NCBI GenBank assembly: GCA_016647705.1
Contig: CM028327.1
Span: 4,349,726-4,413,725, forward strand
Origin: Eucommia ulmoides
Taxonomy: Eukaryota; Streptophyta; Magnoliopsida; Garryales; Eucommiaceae
Length of the DNA: 64,000 bases
Direction of reading: 5' to 3'
In this document: one piece after another, positions 10,994-24,415 of the stretch
How the letters are laid out: the number at the start of each line of letters is the position of its first letter
Position numbering within the stretch: the first letter of the stretch is position 1
Translations under genes and position numbers: made by a program
The notes under the pieces: model-generated
Told to the model about the DNA's origin: nothing
Databases searched by the model: none
What the model saw: the letters and a program-made list of their open reading frames with translations, nothing else

Positions 10994-13900
10994 TAATAAT
11001 TATCTAGAAAACAAACAGGACCAACCGAGTACATGAAGGTAAACTGCAGTTTAGGTAGAGAAACACAAATATGTAAGGTAGCGTTTGGTAGAACGGAATT
11101 GAAGCCTTGGAATTGGAATTAGAAATGTAGTTACATAAATTATACGTTTTTTACATGTATATTTCCAATTCTGAACCTCAATTCTATATAACAAAACACC
11201 ACACACAAAGGGGGGGGGGGGGTTGTTTTGAAATAAATATTCTAGCAGACGGTGAATTATTTTGGGACTAGAAGCGGAAATTTTGAGAACACTGGAAAAA
11301 AGAAAAAAAAATACAAAAATAAATACTTACCTCAATAGACAAGTCAACCGGGAATAGATTTATGCTACTTCGCTCAAAACTAAAATCACTGCACAAGATC
11401 ATGTGACAAGACTTCAGTACAGTCATACCAGCAAGGCAAGGAAAATATACTAATACACACATATATATGTACATATAACACACACACACATTATTATACA
11501 CATATTTATCGAATGCAAGGTCTAATGAGGGATACGCACCCACGAGACAAAACTAGCTGCCATATGTACGGAATGAAGAACTCCTCAGGATGACTCTCTT
11601 GTTCATATGTAAATCGTAATTGAGTAAACATCTGCCAAAACAAAACAAAACAAAATTAGTTCAAGAAAATAAACAGAACACAATTATCCTTACTTAGCAA
11701 TAATTGTAAATAAAAAGGGGCAGCCCAGTGCACCAAGACTCCTGCCATTGCAGAATCTGGAGAGGGTCAGATGTACGCAGTTTTATCCCTGTTTACACTG
11801 AGAATGTTTCCAAGATTTGAACCTGAAACCTCCAGCTCACAATGGAGCAAACCTTACTGCTCACCCTCTTGTTATTTGTAAATAAATGGAATATAATCAT
11901 CACAAAAAAGAAAAAAAAAATCAAAATATAGTAAATACGAAAATACTAGTAGTAGCAACAGCTTCAAACCTTCATTCCTTCACCGCGCCATGATCTGCAG
12001 TTGATAATAATGACTTGCAGTACTTTCTCAACTGACCATTCACCATCCATCTTCTGGGCATCCATGCGGCTGTTGAAAAAATCTAATACCTAAGATAACA
12101 GGAGAATGAATATCAGGTTCACTCTGAGCAAACAAACCAAAATTAAAACTTGCTGATGTGCCTATCAACACAAAACAAAAAGAATATCAAATTCGAAGTA
12201 AAAGAACACACCGTAAAAATGTTCTCAACCAGCTCATTAAATCGTAGATGATTTTTGAAAGGCAGAAAGACCTCCTGCCTGTGCATAATAGCATAAACAA
12301 CCTGCAGCGCAAAGGATAAGGAATGATACAAGTACGTGCCAATTCACCTTTTTTTTCAGACAAAAACTTTGGCACCATTTGGTAATGCTTTTTCAAGTAC
12401 TTTGTTATAACCAAAAAAACTTAATTGAACAAAAAATTACTTTTACTTAAAAGCAAAATAAAAAATCAAAAGTATATGAACAATTTCTAAATTCCGAAAA
12501 ATTTTCATAGAGGGTTGAAAAAAAATTGGTAGAGAGGTCCTAGGCCATCAATCTCTTAAAATATTAAAATCGATGATATGAAAAACAACCATATTTTTTT
12601 TAATAAAAAGTAATTTTACTTGAGTTTTAAAAGTGTTTATTTCAAGCGAAAAATAAACACTACTTTAAATTTTAAATACTTTTTGCTTAAAAAAAATAAA
12701 GTACTGAAAAACACTTCATGAAATGGTGCCGTAGCTTTCTGTAGATACAAGTGTATACAAACTATATGAATTCTTTACACACCCTAAGCAATTTCAAATA
12801 TTTGGGACTACTTTCGAAGATGAAATTATCTTTATACTTCTACGTACTTACAATCAGGGGCGGAACCAGCCACCAATAGTAAATTGAGGGGGCCATTTTT
12901 ATATTTGTAGGGTTTTACGTGTAATATTTTTTTATAACTTCTTAAATTATAAAAATTACACACTAAACCCTAAAAAATTTCAAGGCCAGGGCCACCCTAC
13001 GCCCCTGCTTACAATCATGTTTAAATTATTTTAATTCATATAATACCACTAACATTGTCAATTATACTTATGATTTTATATCTAATTACATTCAATACAC
13101 GATTAATTCATTTTTAAGGATTAAAAATCGAGCTGAACAAGCACCGTGTGTGCCACATCCCTCTACAAACAGACAAGTGATTGATGGTACCTCAGGATTG
13201 CGTGGCAAGGCGTAAGTAAGTATGGCATTCAATATTTCTAGAACAATTCTCAGGAAGTCCGTATAAATGTGCAATTCCATTGACTGCAACAAACAAAATT
13301 TATTTAGAAGTATTATATTATTACTTGAGCAAAGATCTTGTTAAACTCTGACGATAAGGAAAATAGACTGTACTACCGTATCTTCTGGAAGGCTGTTAGC
13401 TTCCCTCGATTCACAATTATCAGAAAGCATCTTATCATTTTTCATATCTGCTAATTTTGTGTACCTGGATTTAATTAGCATTTAGAACAACCGACAGGAA
13501 ATAAAACTGAGAATCCCAGAGAAAATAAGGCCACAATCAATCTATTAAGCATCTAACATGTATAAATAATCTTAAAGATGGATAAAAATTTAGAAAGTAA
13601 GCAAGGGACATACTTGCGTGATAGCATATCAAAGAGGCTGACCAATCTCTGCGATGCATACGCACTCAAACGGTGGACATGAGGTGCCATGTTCGCCAAA
13701 GTTGCAAGACAATTTGTATGCAGATAAACATCCTGTTAACATTGAACATATTAGGAAACTGCAGGGGGAGTGAGTTTTTGAAACTCATGTTTCAGGCACT
13801 CTAAAAAGAAAGAATTGATGCTATATTCAATGCTGAGGTCCTATAAAATTTTCCTAACCGATACCAATTACATAATGCAGAGAAATATTCCTCAACATGG

Positions 13901-16900
13901 ATACCAATTAGAAAATGTGGAAATCAGAAAATGTCATTAAAACAAAGACTTCTTTATATTCGAACAAAGGCAAAATCTGATACAAGCATCAAGAGAAACA
14001 CTTCGCTATGCCCTCAACATGGCATAGAATTCCATATCAAACCTAAGAGCATGCTTGCCAATTATTCTAACATGAATAAGCAGCCAAAGCTTGGCCAAAA
14101 AAAAATAAGCAGCCAAAATGGATGAGTCAAGTCATACCCGCAGCTTAGATAGGTTATACTTCACAGTCCTTATCAAAATAATGACCATGAGGGAGCCAAG
14201 AGATGTTTGATTAAGGCGGCGCTCTTGGTACCATGGAACACTAGGCAGTATCTGTCAAAACAAGAAAAGATTTATCTAATGCTATTACGCTAACAAGATA
14301 AATACAGCATTATAAAGCCAAGTCCTACCAATTTGTGGATGCTGGCATTGAAAGAGGAATCCTGACTAAGAATAAGCAGGATTATCAACACCATATAGAT
14401 CTGGTTAGACGTCCTTTTTGAAGCGTTATATAGTGTTTCCAGCAAGGGGATCAACTGTTGGTATCATGTTAGAAACAAAAATAAAGTTAGGCGTCCTTTC
14501 ACTTCAAGATGCTAACTCTAGATGTTAGAAAATCTCATGTTATCATGTTAGTATCACTCGAGGGACAACAAGAATAGAAGTTCAAATTCTTAATTTATAT
14601 TCAACTGATCCATTGATTCACTTGCACTTTTTACAAGTATGGTGTCTAAATTTACTTTTCGCTCAATTCCTTCAGTTAACTTCTTCCTTCCTCTATTTGT
14701 GTGTGTGTGATTTTTTTGTTTTTTTGGTTTTTTTTTAGGGGGGGTGGGGTGGGGTTGTGAACCTCATGTTTTAGCAACAACTAGGTCCCATCTATGAAGC
14801 TGCGTCATACCAATGTATCCAGATCAGTTCGGACCAACACATACTCCAGAAAATCAGAGTTCCCATGCACCAAGGAATAAAGCAAAAGGACTGCAGTCTC
14901 ATCTGCCAAACACCTGAGGAAACAGACTTTTAAATCACACCTCATGACAAAAGAAACAAAATATATCTGGTTAAGATGACAATCACAATTGCTTTATTGT
15001 GCATGTGGTGCGTCTGGAATAGAGAGCATATAGTTTTGTGCTTTCAAATCCTATACCACAGCTCAAGTTATGACACAAGCACCTCACCCAAAATAATAAA
15101 AGATATAAACAATGAGCCTTTTCAACTCTTGAGATGGGAAGAAATAATTTGAAGCTAACACAACCCACTGAACTCTGCAGGCTTCTCGGAGTAACTTGAT
15201 GACAATTCTACTCATAGAACTGCTAGTATTTTATTCATGGAAGACAATTTATAGAAGTACACCAAAGAGAGTATCAGGCAATATCAACAAAAAGATGATC
15301 TGGAATCAGAATAGTCCAACTACTACAAATGACATCAAAGCAGAAGCAATTTTATAGTGTTCTCCTATACAGGTAGATAAATTAGATACTTACATGCCAA
15401 GGTTATCAAAAAGAGAAGCAAAAGGTAATCTCACAAGTGGACCATTCTGTGCATTCCCCTCAATATCCACACGATCAACTGCAAGCAAGAGATTGAAACA
15501 CTCAACACAACAACACATGCCATGGGCAATAAAAGTATGACAGGATTAAGGATCTCACATTCAATATCCCGTGCATTTTCTAATGCCTTGTAATAACGAT
15601 TCTCAGAAAAAAATAATTCTTCCTTAAGGGGAGAATCCGAAGTGGCATTATTTGCACTTTTATCCTTCACGGATTCTATCACAGTGCATTTACGATGATA
15701 GATGAGGATAAGCAAAACATCGACACTGTTGTCTGCCAATGGATTTCTTGAACCCTCACCACTTGAACTGACCAGAAGATTAAATGGATATAGCACCAAA
15801 TTTGCTGCAAGTTAAACATAGAAATATATGAACGTCCATCAGTTCATAGCATGCATAAAAAGAAGTTTTTGTCACACAAACCAAAAAAGGGAAAACAGCG
15901 AGAAAAAAAAGAACCATTAAATAGAGGTGAAACCGCAAAAAAATCATAAGCATGAAATATCTTATAAAAGAGAATATTATAATTTCTGGTAAAAGAAGTA
16001 CAACTATGCATTCATAAAATTTCAATGGCAACACCATCTATATATCCTTGCGTGAGAGAACACAAATTATTGGAAAGATTAACAGGAAGTATGGAATTAT
16101 ATACTACGCCACTGGAAATCAAAAGATTGAATACTTGGAAATTGGAATCAAATTAAGAGAGCAAAAGTCTACTACTGAGTAACAGAGTAAAATTAATATA
16201 TTTTAGTAGCCTTAATCAAGTGATTCAAGCATCCAATATTCAGTACTGTTGGAGAAAACTATAATCTTTATGGTTTTAGCAATTCAGCAGGGCTATTACA
16301 ACATTACTTAAATGCCACGGGAGAAGAAACAGAGCAGTATTTCAAATTGCAAAGACCAAGACAGAAAGAACAGACTGACTGCATCACCATACCAGCAGCA
16401 GAACCAACTCTCCGTAAAACACCAGGCTGAGTTCCTTCCATAAATATGTTATATGATGCACTATCTAAGGAGAAGTTGGGCCTCATGATAAAATTGACAA
16501 GCAGCTTGAAAACAACTACAGCAGCCAAAGATTTTTCCTGAAAATAAAGCAACCATTTGGTAACCCAGCTAAAACATTTAGATTGATGTAGTGCCAAGTC
16601 ACAATGTCTTCTCACCTGATCCATTGCTGCATCAATGAATGGGTGAACATCATCAAGTCCTGTCGATGGCCCATATCGTAGCTGAGTAGACATGGTGACG
16701 AGCGCAAAATTAAGCACCTCGAGATGCAACATATACGTGTTGGAACTACGGAAAGAAGTTATAAATTAGGAGAAATGGCATAGATGAGGCTCAGCATCAA
16801 GAAACACATCAAACAATCCAAAACATACCTCACGTCTACTTTGCCAATGAAGTTAAGCACATTATGCATGACAAGACTTTCGATGTTTTGATCTGTTTCA

Positions 16901-19900
16901 AAGTAAGGGTGGGGGAGAGTCAAGGCGCATAAAATTATCATCAACTTCCACACTAGGAAGAATGAGCAAGCAACTGAAAAAGCTTAAAATAGGTGAAATG
17001 CAACAGTCCAAATAGAAAAAATTCATATCCAAGAAAACTGAAAGGCGTGAAATTCAGAGAGTAATATAACTGCACAGAAGGTTACTATCAAGTTAGACCT
17101 GATGCAAACTGTCCCAAACTTTCTTTAAGCATTACTTGCATCAACTAATTTCTTAAGAACCATAAAACCAAACCCTTACAATTTTATCAAGAGTTGAATG
17201 CCACATATTCTTATGCTTTTGAACATTAAGAAAAGTAAACGGCGGAAAGCAATGGATCAAAGAAGAACAACTAAATTGTATCCAACCAAGCTCAATGTTT
17301 ATTTAAGCTAGTTATTAAATAAATAAACATCATATATTTGAGATCGGCTCATTAATGTTCGTGAACAACTGGAATAATATATAAATGAATATTTTATTAT
17401 ATTTTTAGTATGAAAAAATAGTAAAATAAAATGGACTCTTGAATTTCTTTAATAGTACAATATTACATATCCAACTATTCTAAAGCTTAATTCAACTAAA
17501 ATTTAACTTTATAAATAATCATTTAACCTATTTAATTAGTATAATAAATTGATTATTTGTAAATATACATTGATTATTTGTAAATTCAGTTAAAATTTAG
17601 CTTTATAAAAAATCATTTGCAGTAATTTAAATATTTGAATTTTGTATGTAGATTTTCAAGAAACAATTATATAAAATTAATTTTATTAAGAAAATATATT
17701 ATTTATATAGTTTTTAAACATTAATTTAATTAATAAATAAGTTTAAAAAAATTAACGAACAATTCGATTATTAAATGAAACAAGGTTGAACATAAGATTT
17801 CAGGCTCAAATTCGAATAGTAAGAAAAATAAGCAAATCAAGTTTGAACACTTAATATGGTTCGACTCGGCTCGTTGACAGCCCTATCCATAAATGCCATG
17901 CATATTCAATCATCAAGAAATTACATATTCCTGAAACAATGTTGAAGAGATGTTTACAATGGAATATTATAAGTAGACATTAGAGTCTAAGATGGATTTG
18001 ATTCTTGCTTTTATAATGTCTTGCCTTGTAAATCATTTAATATTTTACCCTGACGTGGCTAATATAAAATCAAAGAAAATTAAAACCTTAGTGAGGTGGG
18101 GTGAGTTTGCCGTGTGAGAATTCATGGGCCAGACAAAATAAAATATTACAAATGTTTATGCAATATAGTGATGTACTTAAACCATAAGCAGTTGGCATAA
18201 ACAACGAAGACTTATGCGCCAACATATACATGTATCATCAATTTCTTTAACCCCTGAAAAACAGAAGAAATAAGAAAAAGGAAGAAAAATAGCCACACAT
18301 AACTCAAGTAAAGCAAATATGAAAAAAGAAACAGAAGTAGTCACACCTTAGAAATGAATGGAAATAAACTTGCAATTAATCACCTTTTGAAAAATTGTCT
18401 GGTATTGCCTCGCTTTCATCTAGGGAAAGGAATAATTCCTCAATGATGCCGTTCTTGGCATTTTCAATTAAGTACTTCAGAAATACAGATGAGAGGTACA
18501 ATGCGTTCATAGTCTTCACCAAAGACGCAGGCCGCACACCAGAATTAGAAATGCACTCTTGCAAGCACCACACTAGGTAGATTAAAATCTTTGCAAGATG
18601 CCTCGTGTAACAGTTGTTCTGCGCTGTGCGAGACAACAAAAAACTATTAACATACACGAAGTGATAAGATTATAATGGCAGTGTGGAAGAATGTAGTGCA
18701 AAAAATTGGAAGATTAAGTTCAGAAATACTCTTTGATTATGGGTGAAAATAGCGAATGATGAAATTTAAATACCCGTACAATTAGTAATTCATGACACAA
18801 GGCAACAAAAACTATTATCTACATGCATGATAAAAATTGTGGCTGCATTGGAAGAAGAATGTAATGGAAATAAAAAAGGAAGATTAAGCTAAAAATGATT
18901 CACTTTGATGTTGGTTGACGAGAGGGAATGATGAAATTTCAATGCCAGGACAAATAGTAATTTCACACTACTATAGATCTCTATAAAATGGAAGCACGAA
19001 GCAAACTCAACTACGTAAACAACTTGGTTGGCAAATCGTCACTAGTAACGATTAACGGGGATCAATCTTAACTTATTTTTCAATTTTCAAAGCATTTATG
19101 CCACTTCAATGTATTTTTGTAATTTGTACCATCATATCAACTACAGTGAATGTTTAAAATATGAAAAATAATTATTCACACATGAATAAAAATAGAAAAC
19201 TTGAAGAAACCTGAAAAAGGAAGGTTTGTAACGCCATTAAAATCTTATAATACCTTTAAATGTTGCATTGCTTTTACAGAAAGGTAAAATTCTGAAGTAT
19301 CACAGGACTATTATCTTTTCAAATTTTGCAGAGAGATCAAACAATTCCTAAATGCCTATGTCAAATGGAAATAGACTGTTTGTGCCTCAACAGGTGTTAA
19401 AAGCCACCTATCACAATTAACATATAATCAAGCTAAACGGCTTAAATTATGCACTTCAACATGTCAAGTAGATAAACATTCTTTATGGTAAGATGGAGTG
19501 GAGGCAAATTAAGGGAACTATAATGAAATATATGTTGTTTAGACCTATTTAACCACATGCCACTTTTCATGTTTTAGCACATCTTTTTATAAGGTTCCTT
19601 TTAAAGAATATAGCATGTGACACGGTGACATGGTCGCTAGCATGGAATCATGCAGGTAAAGATGGGTGGGGCAGGATTAATACTCCCCCCCTCCCACCCA
19701 ACAAAACCCCAATTTTTTTTAATCTGGTTTGGGCATCACAGCGTTTATATATTCATCTTATAAGCCCAAAATTTTATATTTTCCCCTCCAATGCTCCATC
19801 TGAATTTTTTTCACATAAATTTCTTCATTCCACAAAATGTCAAATGAGTAATCTTCTCCAGCTTCTTTCTCTTGTGCATTTTTTGCATCCGGAATGGCAG

Positions 19901-20797
19901 AATGTCAGTAAAAGTGGCATTATGCAATTGACAAGCAACATGATACTCAACATCCCTATAGTAGTTGAAAAAAAAAATGATCATCAATGGGCACCTTTGA
20001 CCATGATTATGCAAGTGAAATGAAAAAAAAAAAAAAATGTTTGGGAAAGCCTCCTGAAGTCTTTTTTATGAGCATTGATAATTTCCACTGATGCCTCACT
20101 ATGCGAATAATTTTATTTTTTTATTTTTCGGGTAAATTTCTATCAACTAAATTTCTAAATAGTTAAGCAGGTCCTAATGGTTAGGTGTCAGCCCCTTGAG
20201 ATCGGGATAGAACGTTGGGTAGGTAATGAAATCGAAAACTAGGCGCACAACATTGACACCAAAGAGAAATCATATATAAAGACGATCAAGAAACGCCATA
20301 CACTAATTTGGCATGCGCATAACACCTACTCGCTGACTTTACAAAAGTAATGCGCATCTCATAATCTCGGGAGACTAGACATGAAAACGATCCAGATAAT
20401 TCAGCAATTGCGAGCTAAAAATGTCAAAGCCGAAAGTAGCAGTAAAAGACTCGCAGTACACAATTCACCAATTAACACAAATTATAAGCAGAACTCAACA
20501 ATGCAACTAGAGAACAAGTCAAAAAAAATCTTGAATTCTTTCCAACTACAAACCATATAGAGATAAAAGAAAATCAATTCATCACAATCAATAACCAATT
20601 CACTGACCAAAAAGCTCGCAAGCCTCACGAATACGCGCAGAAGGCCAATCGAGATAAAGAGGAAGCTCAAGCAGTTTATTCCAGTAATCAGAGCCAAGTG
20701 GAAACGATTTCTCCCCGACGAACGTTCCAATTAAGTACTCAGCCGTGTCTTGCGGCCGCGCGCCACCCCAGCGCGGCGTTGAAGGCACCGCACCCAT
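10748..20797 (-). CDS. DYM: dymeclin homologue (18 exons, 726 aa)
   Basis: Dymeclin is a conserved peripheral Golgi protein involved in Golgi organisation and trafficking. Exons, 5' to 3' on the - strand: 20797-20608, 18623-18384, 16892-16829, 16745-16616, 16537-16393, 15804-15559, 15478-15394, 14913-14811, 14454-14329, 14251-14138, 13732-13614, 13464-13377, 13283-13191, 12301-12212, 12089-11970, 11631-11540, 11388-11331, 10825-10748. All borders are GT-AG, phases match throughout, and the total is 2181 bp including TAG. The N-terminus MGAVPSTP keeps the Met-Gly expected of an N-myristoylated protein; human DYM is myristoylated. Family landmarks include [64 protein letters not shown] and [15 protein letters not shown] near the C-terminus. 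An in-frame upstream ATG at 20833 would add 12 residues; the MG start is preferred by conservation. No disruptions seen. Introns 1 (1,984 bp) and 2 (1,491 bp) are the longest. Confidence 0.95.
10951..10993. repeat. A/TA/CA compound microsatellite
   Basis: Runs of A, then TA, then CA dinucleotides just upstream (plus-strand sense) of dymeclin exon 18, inside its last intron. Confidence 0.85.
11715..11875 (-). mobile_element. Au-type SINE in a dymeclin intron
   Basis: On the - strand the body contains a pol III B-box-like GGTTCAAATCTTGG, then the Au landmarks AAACTGCGTACAT and GTGCACTGGGCTGCCCC, and ends in a T-rich tail (CCCCTTTTTATTT). It is flanked by a perfect 11-bp target duplication TTGTAAATAAA (11704-11714 and 11876-11886). 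It sits in the intron between exons 15 and 16 (11632-11969), in the same orientation as the host gene. Au SINEs are non-coding and copied by LINE machinery. Confidence 0.9.
12371..12730. mobile_element. 360-bp MITE with inverted ends in a dymeclin intron
   Basis: The ends mirror each other: GGCACCATTTGGTAATG at 12371 and CATGAAATGGTGCC ending at 12730, with further inverted matches around AAGTACTTT. No coding sequence. No convincing target duplication. It lies in the intron between exons 13 and 14. Confidence 0.7.
12855..13007. mobile_element. hAT-type MITE with perfect 8-bp target duplication
   Basis: A 153-bp element beginning CAGGGGCGGAACC and ending CCCTACGCCCCTG, so the terminal inverted repeat is CAGGGGCG. 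It is flanked by CTTACAAT on both sides (12847-12854 and 13008-13015); an 8-bp duplication is the hAT signature. It is in the same dymeclin intron as the 360-bp MITE. Confidence 0.9.
17280..17890. repeat. dispersed repeat (GAGCCGAG type) in dymeclin intron 2
   Basis: The right end reads GGTTCGACTCGGCTCGTTGACAGCCCTA, and the left end has GAGATCGGCTCATTAATGTTCGTGAAC. The paired GAGCCGA-type words facing each other around an A/T-rich centre are common at plant repeat ends. I cannot assign a superfamily. Confidence 0.4.
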
Positions 20798-21070
20798 CAC
20801 CGAACCACCGACGGGACGCACACAGGCCGACAACCAAAATCACCAATACGCTTGATTCGGGGATCAATTCAAGGGATCTTCATCAACAATAATTGCATTG
20901 ACATTGATGATGATTTTGGAGCAGTCGATCTACGCGTTTTGAACAGAAAATTGAAGCTTGAAGATAGAGAGAGAGAGAGAGGAGAGAGAAATGCTTTGAA
21001 GATGGTGTGTGCTTCGAAACGAAGGTTTTAAGGCGTGAAGGGGAGAGGAAATGAACAGAATAGAACCTCC
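20798..21070 (-). promoter_or_regulatory. dymeclin 5' UTR / promoter-proximal region
   Basis: Upstream of the ATG on the - strand lies a CT-rich tract (plus-strand GAGAGAGAGA at 20966-20990), typical of plant 5' leaders. No clear TATA box. The true transcription start cannot be fixed from sequence. Confidence 0.45.
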
Positions 21071-21650
21071 TCTGCAAATTATTATTATTATTAATTTTTT
21101 TTTGGTTTAGGATGATGATGTCATTAATAAAGAATAAATTCGTAATTAACATTTCATTGACGATAATACCCTTCTAGTTTATTGAAGAAAAATTGCTTGA
21201 CCAAGAAAATATTAATTTTTAAAAAAAAAAAAAAAAATCACATTAATAACCTCATTAAATTCCCCTTCTTTTACAAGATAAATTAGTGAATGACAGGCTA
21301 ACCACCAAACAAGGACCTTTTTGTATTGTGATTTTTTTGTATTAACTAAAAGCTCTATTTGTTTTTATAAAAAGTTGATGTGATTGAGTTTTCTTAAATT
21401 TAGAAATAATATTTTACGAATAATAATTTTTAATAATAATTAATAAATACATTAAATATTAATTATAATTTTGAATTTTTTAAACATTCTCAATTATTTG
21501 TAAATCATTTTTATTTTTTTAGTGAATATTCATTTTTAAATTTTTCTCACTAAAAAATAATCAATATAAATATCAAAATAAAAATAATAAAATGTAGATC
21601 AAAATTATATAATTTTTATGAATTTCATTTATTGTAAACGTTTACAAAAA
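21071..21650. other. AT-rich intergenic, nothing recognised
   Basis: Short ATT repeats and poly-T/A runs (for example 21220-21238). No gene, RNA gene or clear mobile element seen. Confidence 0.5.
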
Positions 21651-21791
21651 AGTTTATTTATTTATGTTTATTTCTATAAAAGTTTATTTATTTATGTTTA
21701 TTTCTATAATTGGTGGGTTATTTTATTTATTTATGTTTATTTCTATAAAAGTTTATTTATTTATGTTTATTTCTATAATTGGTGGGTTATT
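21651..21791. repeat. higher-order minisatellite, 2 x about 71 bp
   Basis: A 30-base unit (AGTTTATTTATTTATGTTTA then TTTCTATAAA) is repeated twice, followed by an 11-base spacer containing TGGTGGGTTA, and the whole block is repeated once more. The open frames across it are simply the translated repeat. Confidence 0.85.
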
Positions 21792-21799
21792 AAAGAAGT

Positions 21800-24280
21800 G
21801 GCGCTTGACTATTTTTGGCAAATATTTACTTTTAATTTTTTCATTAAAAAATAATTATTATAAATATCAAAATGAATAGGATAAAATATAGATTAAAATG
21901 ATATAATTTTACGAATTTAATTAATTATGAACGTTCATAAAATGAGGTGTGTTTTTTTTTATTAATGTTAAACTTATATAACCATACAAAATCATTCAAT
22001 TTTTAAACAAAACTTGTAACCATTTAAAACATATCAAACTAAGCTCATGTTATATAGAAACTTAATTAAAATACCATATAATATTATGAAGAAACATAAC
22101 TTTTTTTAAATAGATTAAAAATAATTCACCATTCTCTACTGGGTATATGCTTAATTAATATAACAATTATAGATTACAGTAAAATATAATTAAGTGACGT
22201 GCTAAATTTATGTTTTTATCAATTGTTGAATTTAGCTAAAAATTTAGCCCAATTCAAGTCTAACGCCAAAAAATAAAATAAATTATTACTATCTTTAATT
22301 AGCAAAATTGATAAATTATGACATTGCACACTCATTCAATTAGCAAATATTTTTTAGATTTCTTAATTATTTTTCTTAAAAATAATAAAATTTCCCATTA
22401 ATTTCAAGATTCATTAAGATGCAAACCTAGATTTCATTTAATTAGATTATTTATTTATTTATGTTTCATTTCAAAAACTTGTAAAAAAAATGGTGAGAAG
22501 TGTAGGGGTATTTTGGTCATAAAATCGTAATTAGGTGGCGTTTCACTCTTAATTGCAGTTTTGTAGTCATTAGCTGCTTCGTCTTTCATTTCGTCGGCGA
22601 GTAGTCCCTCGTGGGGCCCTCCACGCTCCCTATCCTCTTCAGTAACCGTAAGAACCACTCGTAATTAGAGGGCGTGAGTTTCACTCTCCATCCTAACGAG
22701 GTATAACCCGTGTCAATCCATGCAGATTTTAAGATCGACGTCAGACGTTTGACGGTGTGTATCACTCGCTACAGAAAACTTGTGGCCGTGATGTTCGTTG
22801 TTCGCCTCGATCTCATGTAGTGATCCGGTGCATGACGCCCTACGAAGTTAATATCTAGATTGTATTTTCTCGCCGTCGACGCCGGAGAATGAGGTCATTT
22901 GACTAATCTTTTGTTTCTTTTTGTCCACGCGTCGAAAATCGTGGCATTCAATTTTAAAGTGTTATCCATGCGGACCATGCCATTTGCAATTCTTTTTTCT
23001 TTTTCTTTTACTATTTCATCTACTTTTTTATCATTTATTACAATTTGGTCCTTTTATTTTTTTTATTCTTTTATTTTAAGTGAGGTATGGTTGAATTCCA
23101 AGATTGGATGATATTTAGACATCAACATAAATAAATTGACTCACCTTTTAGGTTGGTGTCTAATAAAATAATGCAATTCATGTTTTTTTGGATTGAATTA
23201 AGGGGTTTTTATTTGGATTTTATAAATTGTATTAACTTTGTTTTTAACTAGTTTTAGGCTCATCCTAAGTATGAGTTTTTGAGTAATTTGTGTATATATG
23301 TTATTTGATTGTTTATATTAATTTAATTTTTAAAATGCGTGTCAATTCATTTTTGTATTTATATTCTAATAAGGAAAAGATTATATTGAAATTAATGCAA
23401 TTATTTTGTAGTAAACTAATGTTAATCCAATTTTGTGTTATTTTTCTTATTTTTTAAAAAAATATATTAACTATTTTTTATTTATTATTTTTTACTCTCT
23501 TTTTTTTTTTCTCGTTTTTATGTAATATTATTATAAAGTATTGGAAAAACATATTACGCGTGATGTAGTATTAAGTATTGGTAGGATTTATTTTTCGAAT
23601 AAAAGTACTTAAATTTCTTTAAAAGGAATGATTATTACTCTTTTAAATTGTAGTGAAAGAATCATTTTATCGGCAATTTAAACAATAGAATGTGTAACAT
23701 TATTATATGAAGAAAAAAAAAACATGATTGGCGAAATAATCAAAGAAGTATTTATAAATAATAAAACGTAACAAAAAAAATATGACTGGAACTAAGTGTC
23801 GTTCTGTAGGAATTTTTATCAAAACGAAAATACTTTATTATTTATGCGGGATCTATTTTCTATAAACAAAATAGTTAATATTAGTTTTTTTAAGGAAGTT
23901 TGTCAGCAACGATTACGTGCATTAATTTTTTTAAAAGAATAAAATAATACAGTGCTTACAGAAACGTAGCACATGTCCTTTGTAGTCTTCCCAAATACAT
24001 TTCACAATTCCGATCGAAAAGAACAAAAGTTGCATTGTCTATTCCGTTATATAAATTGATTTGAATTTTTATCTATCAATATGAATGTGTTATTAATTTG
24101 AATTTGTCTTCAATTTGATGAATTTAATGACGTTTTCTATTGAGGTACCTGGGAATTGGATTACAGGATTCCATATTAAAAACTTACAATAGTTTCACCA
24201 ATAATTGTTATTATTTTCTTTGACATTTCTGTTACACCAAGTACAAGAGCTATAACACCAACCACAATCAGCTCAAATCG
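21800..24280. other. intergenic; GC-richer island at about 22540-22900
   Basis: Mostly A/T-rich. The stretch 22540-22900 is distinctly less A/T-rich (several CG dinucleotides, for example in GTCGACGCCGGAGAATGAGG near 22880), but I could not find a coherent protein, splice sites or an RNA fold in it. It may be a degenerate promoter, leader or repeat. Confidence 0.4.
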
Positions 24281-24415
24281 CTTTTATTGTTGCTCTACAT
24301 GTGCAAAATATTTCTTATATATATAAAGACCATTTTATTGTTGCTAGCTCTACATGTACGTGCAAAATACTTCTTGTATATATAAAGAGAATTTTAACAA
24401 AGACCATTTTAACAA
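24281..24415. repeat. imperfect tandem repeat, about 65 bp unit
   Basis: TTTTATTGTTGCT..CTACATGT..GCAAAATA..TATATATAAAGA appears twice in tandem, followed by a partial third piece (AAAGACCATTTTAAC). Confidence 0.65.

Noticed and set aside
20165..20260. tRNA-like wording (GGTTAGGTGTCAGCCCC)
   Set aside because: No cloverleaf with matching acceptor and T arms could be formed by eye.
20482..20730. 82-codon open frame on the - strand next to dymeclin exon 1
   Set aside because: Different frame, runs into intron 1; shadow of the real exon.
22455..22658. 67-codon open frame on the - strand in the GC-richer island
   Set aside because: No domain, no splice context and no similarity that I recognise.
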